A stretch of DNA of 64,000 nt, taken from Yanshouia hominis. Lineage in GTDB: Bacteria > Bacillota > Clostridia > Oscillospirales > Ruminococcaceae. This document shows, one piece after another, positions 33,241-41,301 of this stretch (its first letter is position 1; each line of letters opens with the position of its first letter). The translations under genes and the position numbers were made by a program. A model generated the notes under the pieces. That model did not search any database, was not told the DNA's origin, and saw nothing but the letters and a program-made list of their open reading frames with translations. Location: assembly GCA_014385025.1 (NCBI GenBank), contig JACRTB010000011.1:1-64000 (forward strand). Reading direction: 5' to 3'.

Positions 33241-33636
33241 CTAGGCAAAAATTTCGTCGATGATCGAGACCAGTTCCGCTCCGACCCGCTGCTGCGCCTC
33301 GGCGGCGGCCGCGCCGATGTGCGGCGTGCAGGTCACCCTCGGATGGGAGGTCAGAGCACTGTTCGCCGTCGGCTCCGCGGCATAAACGTCGAGTCCCGCG
33401 GCCCGTACCCTGCCCGACTCAAGGCCGCGCAGCAGGGCGTCCTCGTCGATCAGGTAGCCGCGCCCGGCGTTGACGGCGATTTCTTCGAACACCTTGGAGC
33501 GGTGGCTCATCTCCATCACGCTCATGCCGGAGCCTCTGTAGTTGAGCATTTCATCGCGGCACCGCTCCAGCACCGGCACGGGAAGCATCGACGGGCCGGC
33601 GGAAAAGTTGAAAATACGGTTGTATTGCATTGCCAT
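33241..33636 (-). pseudogene. In-frame serC'-'serA deletion chimera
   Basis: Encodes 131 residues. The first about 52 match the start of phosphoserine aminotransferase ([36 protein letters not shown]). From about residue 54 the sequence is the end of 3-phosphoglycerate dehydrogenase ([46 protein letters not shown]). The junction is near 33474-33486. serC and serA are commonly adjacent in Clostridia, so one deletion of about 1.7 kb could fuse them in frame. AAGGAG precedes the ATG. Neither activity can remain: the PLP site and the cofactor-binding core are missing. Assembly collapse is the alternative. Confidence 0.8.
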
Positions 33637-33642
33637 GGCAAA

Positions 33643-34091
33643 TTACTCCTTTTCTGTCTGCGCGGGCCTGCCGGAATCGGATTCTCCGGGTGCGCGGTCC
33701 GCTGTCTCAAAAAACTTCGCGGGGGATACGCCCAAATGTTTTTTGAACACCATGATGAAGTATTTATAGTCCTCGAAGCCGACCGCCCGCGCCACCTCAT
33801 AAATCCGCATATCGCTGCCGGTCAGCAGCAGCATCGAGCGAAGGATGCGGTAGCGGTTGACAAAATCGTTGATGGCGTAGCCGGTGGCATTTTTGAACTT
33901 CCCGTTCAGGTAGGAGCCGGAAACAGGAAGCTCCCCGAAACCTTGTGCTCGGCCGGGGCGGAGGATTCCGCAGCGGGAGCCGCGGAGGACGGCGCGGGAG
34001 CCGCAGAGGAAGCGGGGGTGCCAGATCCGCCGCATCCGGCGAGCAGGGTCATCGAGAGCGCCAAAGCAAATGCAAGCTTTCTGTACTTCAT
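33643..34091 (-). pseudogene. Lipoprotein 5' end fused to AraC-type regulator 3' end
   Basis: From the ATG at 34091 (AAGGAG upstream) the sequence encodes a lipoprotein start (MKYRKLAFALALSMTLLAGC plus Ser/Ala/Pro linker) like solute-binding lipoproteins, ending at 33906. From about 33930, in another frame, it encodes an AraC-family DNA-binding end (GSYLNGKFKNATGYAINDF, YEVARAVGFEDYKYFIMVFK) to a stop at 33643. Both parts meet between 33917 and 33941, where gtttc-gg occurs twice, suggesting deletion at microhomology. Both genes are truncated and presumably non-functional. Confidence 0.7.
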
Positions 34092-34097
34092 CATCAT

Positions 34098-34560
34098 TCT
34101 CCTTCTTCTGTCATGTTTTGTGTTCCGTATGGTTTTTACATGGCCATTTTGTGAACATTTCCTGACTTCTATTATAAATTTCGAAGAAGAAGCGGGTCAA
34201 TGCGATTTCAGTCCAACATCGGGGTCAAATCATCTAAAATCCGAAAATCTCTTTTTTTTCAACAAAGCATAAACAGGCGGATAGGGTAACATCGCTTTTG
34301 ATGAAAAGGGATTTCCGCAATGCTTTCGCCCACTTGCTTTTGTTTCCAGTATAGCTGTTCCCGCGCGGCTTTTCAGTCGTTCTTCCCGCCCTTTCCTCAA
34401 TAAAAGGTCAGGGGGTGCGGACCGCAGCCACGGTATGCCGCTTGCTTTTGTCAATTCAAATGACAAAATATGGTTTTTTTCCTTTTTTCTCATAAGATTT
34501 TTCCCGCGAAGCGCAAAAAAACGACGAATGATATGAAAAGGATAAGTTAAAGAGAATAAA
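34098..34560. other. AT-rich non-coding region
   Basis: A stretch of about 460 bp upstream of the DUF6305-like operon, notably AT-rich with poly-T/poly-A runs. No gene, repeat copy or recognised RNA was found in it. Confidence 0.5.
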
Positions 34561-34590
34561 TTGAAACTGGCCAAAATCTCACGCTATAAT
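34561..34590 (+). promoter_or_regulatory. SigA-type promoter of the DUF6305/TRAP operon
   Basis: TTGAAA at 34561-34566, an 18-bp spacer and consensus TATAAT at 34585-34590, 54 bp before the ATG. It is probably the main promoter for 34644-39024. Confidence 0.75.
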
Positions 34591-34643
34591 AAAATCACAG
34601 CTTAAAATAGGCAGTTTTATCTAAATAGAAAGGTAGATGCAAA

Positions 34644-35399
34644 ATGAACAAAATGCAATGGATCGCTTCTCTTCTGGCAGCTTTGACGGTTCTTTCCGCG
34701 CTTTCGGGCTGCGGATCGAGCGCCCCCGTGTCCTCCGCGCCCGCTTCCTCCGCTGCGTCCGCTTCCTCGGAAGCCGCACCCGCGGCTTCTTCCTCCGCTG
34801 CGTCCGCTTCCTCGGAAGCCGCACCCGCGGCTTCTTCCGAAGCGGCCTCGGTGGAGGCGGCGCCCGCCGCGGACGGCGCCCCCAAAACCAGCAAGGAGAA
34901 CCCCACCTTCGTTTCGGGGGAGCTTCCTAAAATTGCCGGACCGGTGCTCGTAACCTCCGCCGGACAGGGCGGCGATACCGAAGCCATGGACCGCGTGCTG
35001 CAGAAGGCCGGGGTTGAGCACACCCTCAATGCGACCGCGTCCGCTTCAGAAGTCGCTTCCGCCAAGACCATCTTTGTCGTGGTGGGCGCAAGCATGAAGG
35101 GACTCGGCGCCGCCGGAGTATCGGTCGAACAGGAATTGGCGCGGGCGAAGGCCGCCCTTGCAGGAGCTTCCGAGGACGCCGTGATCATCTGCGCCCACAT
35201 CGGCGGTGAAGCGCGCCGCGGCGATACCTCCGATCCGTTCATCGAGCTGGTCATGCCGCTGAGCGACGCGCTGATTGCGGTTGAGGGGGGAAACGCCGAC
35301 GGAATGCTCACCCAGCTCGCCGATCAGGAGGGAATTCCCTACGGACTGGCTTTTTCGATTGCGGGCAGCATTGACATTGCCAAGGATATGGTCCAGTAA
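34644..35399 (+). CDS. DUF6305-like lipoprotein 1
   Basis: Encodes 251 residues with LSGC lipobox (Cys23) and an Ala/Ser/Glu-rich linker containing a short duplication. The globular part (about 92-251) starts PVLVTSAGQGGDTEAMDRVL and includes TIFVVVGASMKGLGAAGV, VIICAHIGGEARRGDTSDPF and a final SIAGSIDIAKDMV. This fits proteins annotated DUF6305, which look like small Rossmann-type domains. It is the first gene of an operon with a TRAP permease, so it may act as a surface-bound substrate receptor; this is inferred. A paralogue lies at 45516-46175. Confidence 0.75.
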   Translation: MNKMQWIASLLAALTVLSALSGCGSSAPVSSAPASSAASASSEAAPAASSSAASASSEAAPAASSEAASVEAAPAADGAPKTSKENPTFVSGELPKIAGPVLVTSAGQGGDTEAMDRVLQKAGVEHTLNATASASEVASAKTIFVVVGASMKGLGAAGVSVEQELARAKAALAGASEDAVIICAHIGGEARRGDTSDPFIELVMPLSDALIAVEGGNADGMLTQLADQEGIPYGLAFSIAGSIDIAKDMVQ

Positions 35400-35440
35400 G
35401 CTTCCGCCCTGCGAACAAATCAGCCCAAGGAGGTTATTGC

Positions 35441-36715
35441 GTGCAGATCGAGTGTATCGTTTTTTTTGTGATGCTCGGTGTTTTTCTGCTGGGGAATTTC
35501 CTGCTCAAGCTTCCGGTCAGCCTTTCGATGGTGGCCGGTGCGGTTGCAGGGGCTCTCGCAGCCGGAGACGGCATCCCGCTGCGCCACCTGTTTGAAGGCA
35601 CCTTCGTTTATCTTGACACCGTGCTGATCATTGCGACGGCCATGATTTTTATGACCGTCGTACAGGAGGCCGGGACCCTCGACGCCCTCGCCGAGGTGAT
35701 CGTCTCCCGGTTTTACAAAGTGCCGGCGGTTATGTTGGTGCTTTTGATGATCATCGTAATGTTCCCCGGCATGGTGACCGGTTCCTCCACCGCCTCGGTG
35801 CTTTCGGCCGGCGCGATCGTCGCTCCGATTCTGCTGCTGATGGGGCTGCCCGCTCCCACGGCCGGCGCGTTTCTCGCGATCGGCGCGGTTCTCGGTATGG
35901 CGGCCCCTCCGGTCAACATTCCGGCGATGCTCATCACCGGGGGGGTGGATATGCCTTACATCGGATTTGAGGGTCCGCTTTTCACCCTCACCATCGGCTC
36001 CGGCGTAATCGCCGCGCTTTTCCTCGGCCTGCGCCATTGCAGGAACCTCGATTACAGGGTGATCGGACGGGAGCTTGACCATGAGACCGGAAAAAAGTAC
36101 GGTCTCAAGCTCTATCTCCCGTTGGTGCTTCTGATCTGCCTGATGCTTGCCTGCCGCCTCTTTCCCAACGTGGTCCCCACATTGGGCATGCCGCTGATCT
36201 TCCTGATCAGCGCGGCAGTCGGGTGCTTTACGGGGCGGCGTTTCCCCATTGCCGCGTCCATCCGCGAAGCCATGCGCACCACTGTGCCGGTACTCGGCAA
36301 ACTGATGGGAGTCGGCATGTTCATCCAGGTTATGACCCTCACCGGGGTGCGCGGATTTATTGTTGACAGCTGTCTCGGTCTGCCCGCCGCTCTGCTTTAC
36401 CTTGCGATCTGCACCGTCATGCCCGCCTTCGGCGCGGTATCCTCCTACGGTTCCGCCTCGGTGCTGGGCGTCCCGTTCATGCTTGCCCTGCTGTCAACCG
36501 GCAACCAGACGGTCATCGCGGCGTCGCTCGCCTTTATCGTCTGCATGGGTGATCTGATGCCCCCGACCGCTCTGGCAGGAAACTACGCCGCACAGATCGT
36601 CAAGGAACGCTATTCCAAAGTGCTGCCGCAATGCGCCGTTCCGGTACTGGTCTGCATTCTGATGGGGCTGGCCTTCCTGCTGAATTCCGGAAGTCTTGGC
36701 TTCCTCGTGCCATAA
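35441..36715 (+). CDS. TRAP transporter large permease (DctM-like)
   Basis: Encodes 424 residues from a GTG with AAGGAGG. It has about 12 hydrophobic segments, with VTGSSTASVLSAGAIVAPILL and MAAPPVNIPAMLITGG typical of the DctM/ion-transporter superfamily, plus DLMPPTALAGNYAA near the end. It should import an organic acid or acidic amino acid with a cation gradient. No DctQ or DctP gene is adjacent; instead a 47-residue membrane protein follows and a lipoprotein precedes it. A Na+ gradient from the V-ATPase encoded downstream in the window could drive it. Confidence 0.85.
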   Translation: MQIECIVFFVMLGVFLLGNFLLKLPVSLSMVAGAVAGALAAGDGIPLRHLFEGTFVYLDTVLIIATAMIFMTVVQEAGTLDALAEVIVSRFYKVPAVMLVLLMIIVMFPGMVTGSSTASVLSAGAIVAPILLLMGLPAPTAGAFLAIGAVLGMAAPPVNIPAMLITGGVDMPYIGFEGPLFTLTIGSGVIAALFLGLRHCRNLDYRVIGRELDHETGKKYGLKLYLPLVLLICLMLACRLFPNVVPTLGMPLIFLISAAVGCFTGRRFPIAASIREAMRTTVPVLGKLMGVGMFIQVMTLTGVRGFIVDSCLGLPAALLYLAICTVMPAFGAVSSYGSASVLGVPFMLALLSTGNQTVIAASLAFIVCMGDLMPPTALAGNYAAQIVKERYSKVLPQCAVPVLVCILMGLAFLLNSGSLGFLVP

Positions 36716-36728
36716 GGGAGGGACAACA

Positions 36729-36872
36729 ATGCTCTATCTCTATCTTGGAATCATATTGTTTCTGTTGGTTCTGATTGTCTGGAATATGATGACGGAAAAG
36801 AATCTCATGGTGCAGATCGACGCCGCCCTGGTCATTGTGCCCCTTGTGCTGCGCCTGCTGCTCATAAAGTGA
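36729..36872 (+). CDS. 47-residue membrane protein in the TRAP operon
   Basis: Starts 13 bp after the TRAP gene with GGGAGGG upstream. The product has two hydrophobic segments (about 2-19 and 31-45) around a short polar turn (MMTEKNLMVQID). It is too small for DctQ (about 160 residues, four helices) but occupies the expected operon position of a small TRAP subunit. It is probably a small partner or assembly factor. Confidence 0.65.
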   Translation: MLYLYLGIILFLLVLIVWNMMTEKNLMVQIDAALVIVPLVLRLLLIK

Positions 36873-36889
36873 AGGACGGAGGGATACGC

Positions 36890-38035
36890 TTGACGATCAT
36901 CATGAAAAAGCCGCTTCTCTCGGCGGCGGTCCTGCTGCTTGCCGCCGCCCTGTGCGTCGTGTCGCTGGCGTCGGACTTCCGCGCGATGCAGGAGCGGGAG
37001 CCCATCTACCCCGGACCGGGCGTCACCTCGGTCCGGATGCTCTCCGACTGGTTCCCGGGAATTTATGGAACGCCGGGCGACACCGAGGTCTATATTCTGG
37101 AAGGAAAAAAGCCCGGTTCAGCGATGCTGGTTCTCGGCGGGACCCACGCCAATGAGCCTTCCGGCATGCTGGCGGCCACTCTGCTGGTGGAAAACGCCCA
37201 GCCCGAGGAGGGAACCCTTTATGTCATCACCCACACCAATCAGACCGGCTTTACCTGCACCGATCCGCAGGAAGCCGCCCCGATGCGGTTTACGATTGAT
37301 ACCCCGGCGGGTCCCCGGTGGTTCCGCTATGGCTCCCGCGCCTCCAACCCGATCTACCAATGGCCCGATCCGGAAATCTATGTTCACGCTTCCTCCGGCC
37401 AGCAGCTCTCAGGAAGCGAGACACGCAACCTCAACCGCGCCTACCCGGGCCGCCCCGACGGTACTTTGACCGAGAAAATTGCCTACGCGATCACCGAGCT
37501 GATCCGTACCGAAAAGATTGCCGTTGAGGTTGATCTGCACGAGGCCTCGCCCGAGTATCCGACGATCAACGCAATCGTCGCGCATGAAAATGCGATGGGC
37601 CTTGCTTCTGATTCTCTGATCAACATGCAGCTCGAGGGGATGGATATCAGCCTTGAGCCTTCTCCCAAAAACCTGCATGGCCTGAGTCACCGGGAGATTG
37701 GCGATTTTACCGATGCCTATGCGCTGCTGATGGAAACCTCCAATCCCGCGCAGGGCCGCCTGCGCGGCCGCACCGACGAACATCTGGTGGTCACCGGACA
37801 GGATAAATTCTATCTCAAGGCTTTCGGATACGGGCGGCTCTATGTTCCCTATGACGAAAACGGACATCCGATTTCGCAGCGGGTCGCCCGCCATGTCACC
37901 GGCATCGCCGCCTTCGCCAACTCTTATACCGAGATGAATCTCGGCGGGGAACGCGGCGGGATCAACCTTGGCACGCTGCCGGGCTATGAGGAGCTGGAGT
38001 CCGACATTGGGCCTTACCTCTGTCCCAAGGCATAA
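36890..38035 (+). CDS. Exported M14/AstE-like (succinylglutamate desuccinylase/aspartoacylase-type) hydrolase 1
   Basis: Encodes 381 residues. TTG at 36890 is preferred (GGAGGG 6 nt upstream) over the GTG at 36869 that overlaps the preceding gene. A signal anchor occupies residues 6-28. The zinc motifs are GGTHANEPSG (His and Glu ligands) and VDLHEASPEYP (third His); NLNRAYPG provides the usual Asn-Arg substrate-carboxylate residues. Family members split N-acyl amino acids or act as carboxypeptidases. With the TRAP permease and gamma-glutamyltransferases it probably processes acidic amino-acid conjugates outside the cell. Confidence 0.82.
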   Translation: MTIIMKKPLLSAAVLLLAAALCVVSLASDFRAMQEREPIYPGPGVTSVRMLSDWFPGIYGTPGDTEVYILEGKKPGSAMLVLGGTHANEPSGMLAATLLVENAQPEEGTLYVITHTNQTGFTCTDPQEAAPMRFTIDTPAGPRWFRYGSRASNPIYQWPDPEIYVHASSGQQLSGSETRNLNRAYPGRPDGTLTEKIAYAITELIRTEKIAVEVDLHEASPEYPTINAIVAHENAMGLASDSLINMQLEGMDISLEPSPKNLHGLSHREIGDFTDAYALLMETSNPAQGRLRGRTDEHLVVTGQDKFYLKAFGYGRLYVPYDENGHPISQRVARHVTGIAAFANSYTEMNLGGERGGINLGTLPGYEELESDIGPYLCPKA

Positions 38036-38055
38036 GCGGAAAAGAGGGAATTCAC

Positions 38056-39024
38056 ATGAACCTGCATCATCGCCTTATCCGGAACCTTACGGCAGGATGT
38101 GCCTGCGTCCTTCTGCTCCTGTCCTCCTGCGGACAGGGGCAGAAGCCTGTTTCAGAGCGTCCCCCATCCGCTTCGGTTTCCTCTTCGTCCTCCTCTTCGG
38201 GTCCGCTCCCCCTCTCCATGGAGCAGGCGGAGCCTTCCGCCGCCCCCTTACGCACCGGCCGGCAGGAGCTCACCGAGATGCTGATCGATCCACCCTATGA
38301 CTTTAACCCGGCGGAGATGCTGCCCTCCGATTTTGGCAGCTTCTTTCTCGAGGAATTTCCCGTCGCCCGCAGCACGAAGGCGCTTCTCGCGGACAGTCCC
38401 CTTGAAACCTCCCTGACCGTCATCGAAGCAGAGCGTCCCGGCCCGACGGTTTTTGTGGTTGCGGGAATTCATGGAGATGAAACGGCGGGATGGAGCGCGG
38501 GAAACCTTCTCGCCAAGGCATCCATTCAGGCCGGAAGACTCCTGATTATTTCACCCGCCAATGCGCTGGGGGCAAAAAATTCCACCCGCTATGTGACCGA
38601 CCGTCAGGATCTCAACCGCAGCTTTCCCGGCAGTGAGGACGGCAGCTGCGCAGAGCAGCTCGCCGATGCCATTTTCAAAGAGATTGACTCCGCCCGGCCC
38701 GACCTGCTTTTTGACCTGCACGAAGCGAGAATTGTCAACCCCAAGGCCGATTATCTCGGCAGCTCCCTGATCTATTCCGATCTGGAGGGGATGGACACTC
38801 TCTTCTTCGACCTGCTTCTGGCCACCCAGACAGGGGAAATCTGCTCTGAGCCATTTCAGTACTACTCCCCCGGTCCGGTCGGAAGCGTCAACCGGACGGT
38901 TGTGCAGGAGCTGAAAATCCCCGCGATCACCGTCGAAACCTTCCGGGGCTATCCATTGGAACGCCGGATCGCCGATCAGCTCGACGTGGTGCAGTACGCC
39001 CTTCGCTATTACGGGATGATCTGA
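38056..39024 (+). CDS. Exported M14/AstE-like hydrolase 2 (lipoprotein)
   Basis: Encodes 322 residues with lipobox LSSC (Cys25) and a poly-Ser linker. The catalytic domain has GIHGDETAGW (first zinc ligands), QDLNRSFPGSED and LFDLHEARIV, then VETFRGYPLERRI at the end. It is related to the preceding gene but shorter and lipid-anchored. GAGGG precedes the ATG, 20 bp after the previous stop. It ends the TRAP operon at a strong terminator. Confidence 0.83.
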   Translation: MNLHHRLIRNLTAGCACVLLLLSSCGQGQKPVSERPPSASVSSSSSSSGPLPLSMEQAEPSAAPLRTGRQELTEMLIDPPYDFNPAEMLPSDFGSFFLEEFPVARSTKALLADSPLETSLTVIEAERPGPTVFVVAGIHGDETAGWSAGNLLAKASIQAGRLLIISPANALGAKNSTRYVTDRQDLNRSFPGSEDGSCAEQLADAIFKEIDSARPDLLFDLHEARIVNPKADYLGSSLIYSDLEGMDTLFFDLLLATQTGEICSEPFQYYSPGPVGSVNRTVVQELKIPAITVETFRGYPLERRIADQLDVVQYALRYYGMI

Positions 39025-39026
39025 GC

Positions 39027-39061
39027 AAAAGGAAGCCGCCCTGACGGGCGGCTTCCTTTTT
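39027..39061 (+). terminator. Intrinsic terminator of the DUF6305/TRAP operon
   Basis: A 15-bp perfect stem (39027-39041 with 39046-39060) with a TGAC loop and terminal T-run. It starts 3 bp after the stop codon. Confidence 0.93.
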
Positions 39062-39119
39062 ATATGCTTTCCTTATACGGGCGCTTGCCCGTCCACCCAC
39101 CGCTCCATTCCGCGACGGC

Positions 39120-39800
39120 TCACTCGTTCTCCCTCCAGCGGTACTTCTGCTTCGGACGCCCTTGGCGCCCATACTCCGAATGCACCGACACGCTCCCCTC
39201 TCCCACCAGATAGGTCAGATAACGGTAGGCGGTCTGATAAGCGACACCACAGCCGGTGGAAATTTCATTGATGGTCAGGAATTCCTTTTGAAACCGCAGA
39301 AAATTGCAGATGATCGACAGGGTGAGCGGGCTGATTCCCTTGACATATTCGTCGGGCACCGCAAGCGCGTTCCCCCTGGCGGGCTGATCCCCTTTTTCGG
39401 CCGAAGCCGCGGGAGCCGCCGCACGCCCCGCCGCACGCAGATGAACCCGGATGCGTGAAATGAGATCGATCGGCTTAATCGGCTTGAGCGCAAAATCGTC
39501 GGCACCCGCGGCGAGAAAAGAATCGGCCACCGCCCGAGAGCTTTCGATGGTCAGCACCACGATCGGAACCGCGGGATCGGCCGCGCGAATATTGCGCACC
39601 ACTTCAATCCCGTCCATTCTGGGCATATGGTAATCCACCAGCACGATGTCGGGGCGTGACTGCCTGACCAGCTCGATTGCTTCGGACCCTTCGGTTGTGG
39701 TCAGAGTCCGCCAGCCTTCGAGCTCGCAGATTGCCGAAAGTGCAAACAGGATATCCTGTGAATCATCGACTGCCAGGACGGTGATATTCGGTTGGTTCAT
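39120..39800 (-). CDS. Response regulator with CitB/DcuR-like output domain
   Basis: Encodes 226 residues. The receiver domain has the acidic pair (VDDSQD), phosphoacceptor Asp56 (VLVDYHMPRMDG), the switch Thr and the conserved Lys in ALKPIKP. A Pro/Ala linker leads to a winged helix with LTINEISTGCGVAYQTAYRYLTYLVGEG and a final YGRQGRPKQKYRW, like the CitB/DcuR group that controls dicarboxylate use. It starts inside the kinase 3' end (38-nt overlap). It is flanked by the TRAP/AstE operon and the gamma-glutamyltransferase genes, which are its likely targets. Confidence 0.87.
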   Translation of the reverse strand: MNQPNITVLAVDDSQDILFALSAICELEGWRTLTTTEGSEAIELVRQSRPDIVLVDYHMPRMDGIEVVRNIRAADPAVPIVVLTIESSRAVADSFLAAGADDFALKPIKPIDLISRIRVHLRAAGRAAAPAASAEKGDQPARGNALAVPDEYVKGISPLTLSIICNFLRFQKEFLTINEISTGCGVAYQTAYRYLTYLVGEGSVSVHSEYGRQGRPKQKYRWRENE

Positions 39801-41121
39801 CGGGAACTACCTCCTTGACATGAATCGTGACCTTTGTGCCCCTGCCGGGAGAGCTGCAAAGCGCGATGCTTCCGCCGCATTCCTCGACAATCTCGCGCAC
39901 GTAACCCATTCCAAGCCCGGTGGAACCGTGAGAGCTGAAGCCGGCCTCCCAGACATGGGCAAGGTCTTTTTCGGCAATGCCGCAGCCATTGTCCGAGACG
40001 GCGATGACGATATCACCGTCCAGCGCGTCGATCCCGATATGGATTTTCCCTTTTTCCGGATCGACGGCGTTCACCGCATTGTTAATCAGGTTGACCAGCG
40101 CCCTTGAAAAGGTAATTTTGTTGACGCAGAGCAGACGTCCCTGCGCACGGTTTTCCAGAGCGATCCGATCCTTGCTGCGCTGCGAAGTGACCTGAAAAAG
40201 ACTGTAGTCAAAAAGCGCCTCGGTCGTCATCGGTCGCAGCCGGTCGGTCTCAAGAATCTGGGAAATCATCTCTCCCATCGACTCGGCCGAATCGGTAATC
40301 CGCTGCTGGTATTCACGGATTTTCTCATCTCCGCTGAGCATCTGGGTCACGCCGGCAAGCGCCTCGATGGTCGTCAGCGTAGTTTTCAGATCGTGCACAA
40401 GGTGACGGATTTCGAAATCCTTCCGGGCTTCAAGCGCCTGAATACGGGCGGCTGAAAGCTCCTGCGCCGAGCGCAGCAGCCGGTGCTGATCGGTCAGCAG
40501 CCGGGAGAGTATCACCGCCATCGACAGAAAAATCAGCATCTGGGAAACACAGAAAATCGTCAGCACGTTGTGCCGGTCGAAATACTCCGCAAGCAGTTTG
40601 ATATCTGTGGAAACAGCCCCACGTCCGAACCCATAGGCGGAAAACGGAGGGATCAGATCCAGAAACTGCACCCCGATCAGCGCGCAGATCAAAACCGCGC
40701 TGCGTTTATAAGTCCTGACCGTTTCCAGATTAAAACCGTCAAGCATATAGATCATCAGAATCACCAGAAGCGAGGGAATTCCAAAGTCATAGCGGATCGC
40801 ATAGAGCAGCGAGGTCAGACGGTAGGAAACAATAATGATCAAAATCACCATGCCGCGAAAAATCCAGCGGTTTTTTTGAAAGATGGCGGAACAAAACAGA
40901 TAACTTCCCAAATAGATCGGCAGGGCGCGCAGGCTGTTGAGGATCACCAGCAGAAACGCGCAGACCATCAGCAGGCCGACATCCCGCGCCGCGGCCGCTT
41001 CATTGAGCAGGCCGTAGATCCGAAAGCTGCGCACATTGACAAAAAGCGGAAGGATCATTCCCAGGAGGAGCAGAAACGCTCCCATGGGAGTGCTGCTGCG
41101 CTGAGCTGTGGGCATTTCCAA
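39763..41121 (-). CDS. Multi-pass sensor histidine kinase
   Basis: Encodes 452 residues from TTG at 41121, 9 nt after GGGAGG; an upstream ATG at 41145 is less well placed. About five or six membrane helices fill residues 10-205 without an obvious extracytoplasmic PAS domain. The phosphoacceptor His is in RHLVHDLKTTLT; the ATPase domain has NLINNAVNAVD, SDNGCGI and GSTGLGMGYVREIV. It forms a two-component pair with the overlapping regulator gene. A membrane-embedded or transporter-linked signal is likely, since no periplasmic sensor is visible. Confidence 0.88.
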   Translation of the reverse strand: MEMPTAQRSSTPMGAFLLLLGMILPLFVNVRSFRIYGLLNEAAAARDVGLLMVCAFLLVILNSLRALPIYLGSYLFCSAIFQKNRWIFRGMVILIIIVSYRLTSLLYAIRYDFGIPSLLVILMIYMLDGFNLETVRTYKRSAVLICALIGVQFLDLIPPFSAYGFGRGAVSTDIKLLAEYFDRHNVLTIFCVSQMLIFLSMAVILSRLLTDQHRLLRSAQELSAARIQALEARKDFEIRHLVHDLKTTLTTIEALAGVTQMLSGDEKIREYQQRITDSAESMGEMISQILETDRLRPMTTEALFDYSLFQVTSQRSKDRIALENRAQGRLLCVNKITFSRALVNLINNAVNAVDPEKGKIHIGIDALDGDIVIAVSDNGCGIAEKDLAHVWEAGFSSHGSTGLGMGYVREIVEECGGSIALCSSPGRGTKVTIHVKEVVPDEPTEYHRPGSR

Positions 41122-41301
41122 TACGACCGTCCTCCCCTTCCGCATGGTTCTTTTGAAATTCTAACACATTTTTATCCGGTTTCCTCAAAGTGAGCAAAGA
41201 AAAATAAAGAAAAAATGGGAGTAATACGTTTTGCCGCGCAAATCCCGTTATACTGGAGGTGGAAATTTCAAAATGCTGCAACTAAGCAAGGAGGATTGGG
41301 G

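Noticed and set aside
33241-33636. A novel small enzyme or a functional SerA
   Set aside because: Each half is a recognisable fragment of a different serine-pathway enzyme, and both lack their catalytic cores.
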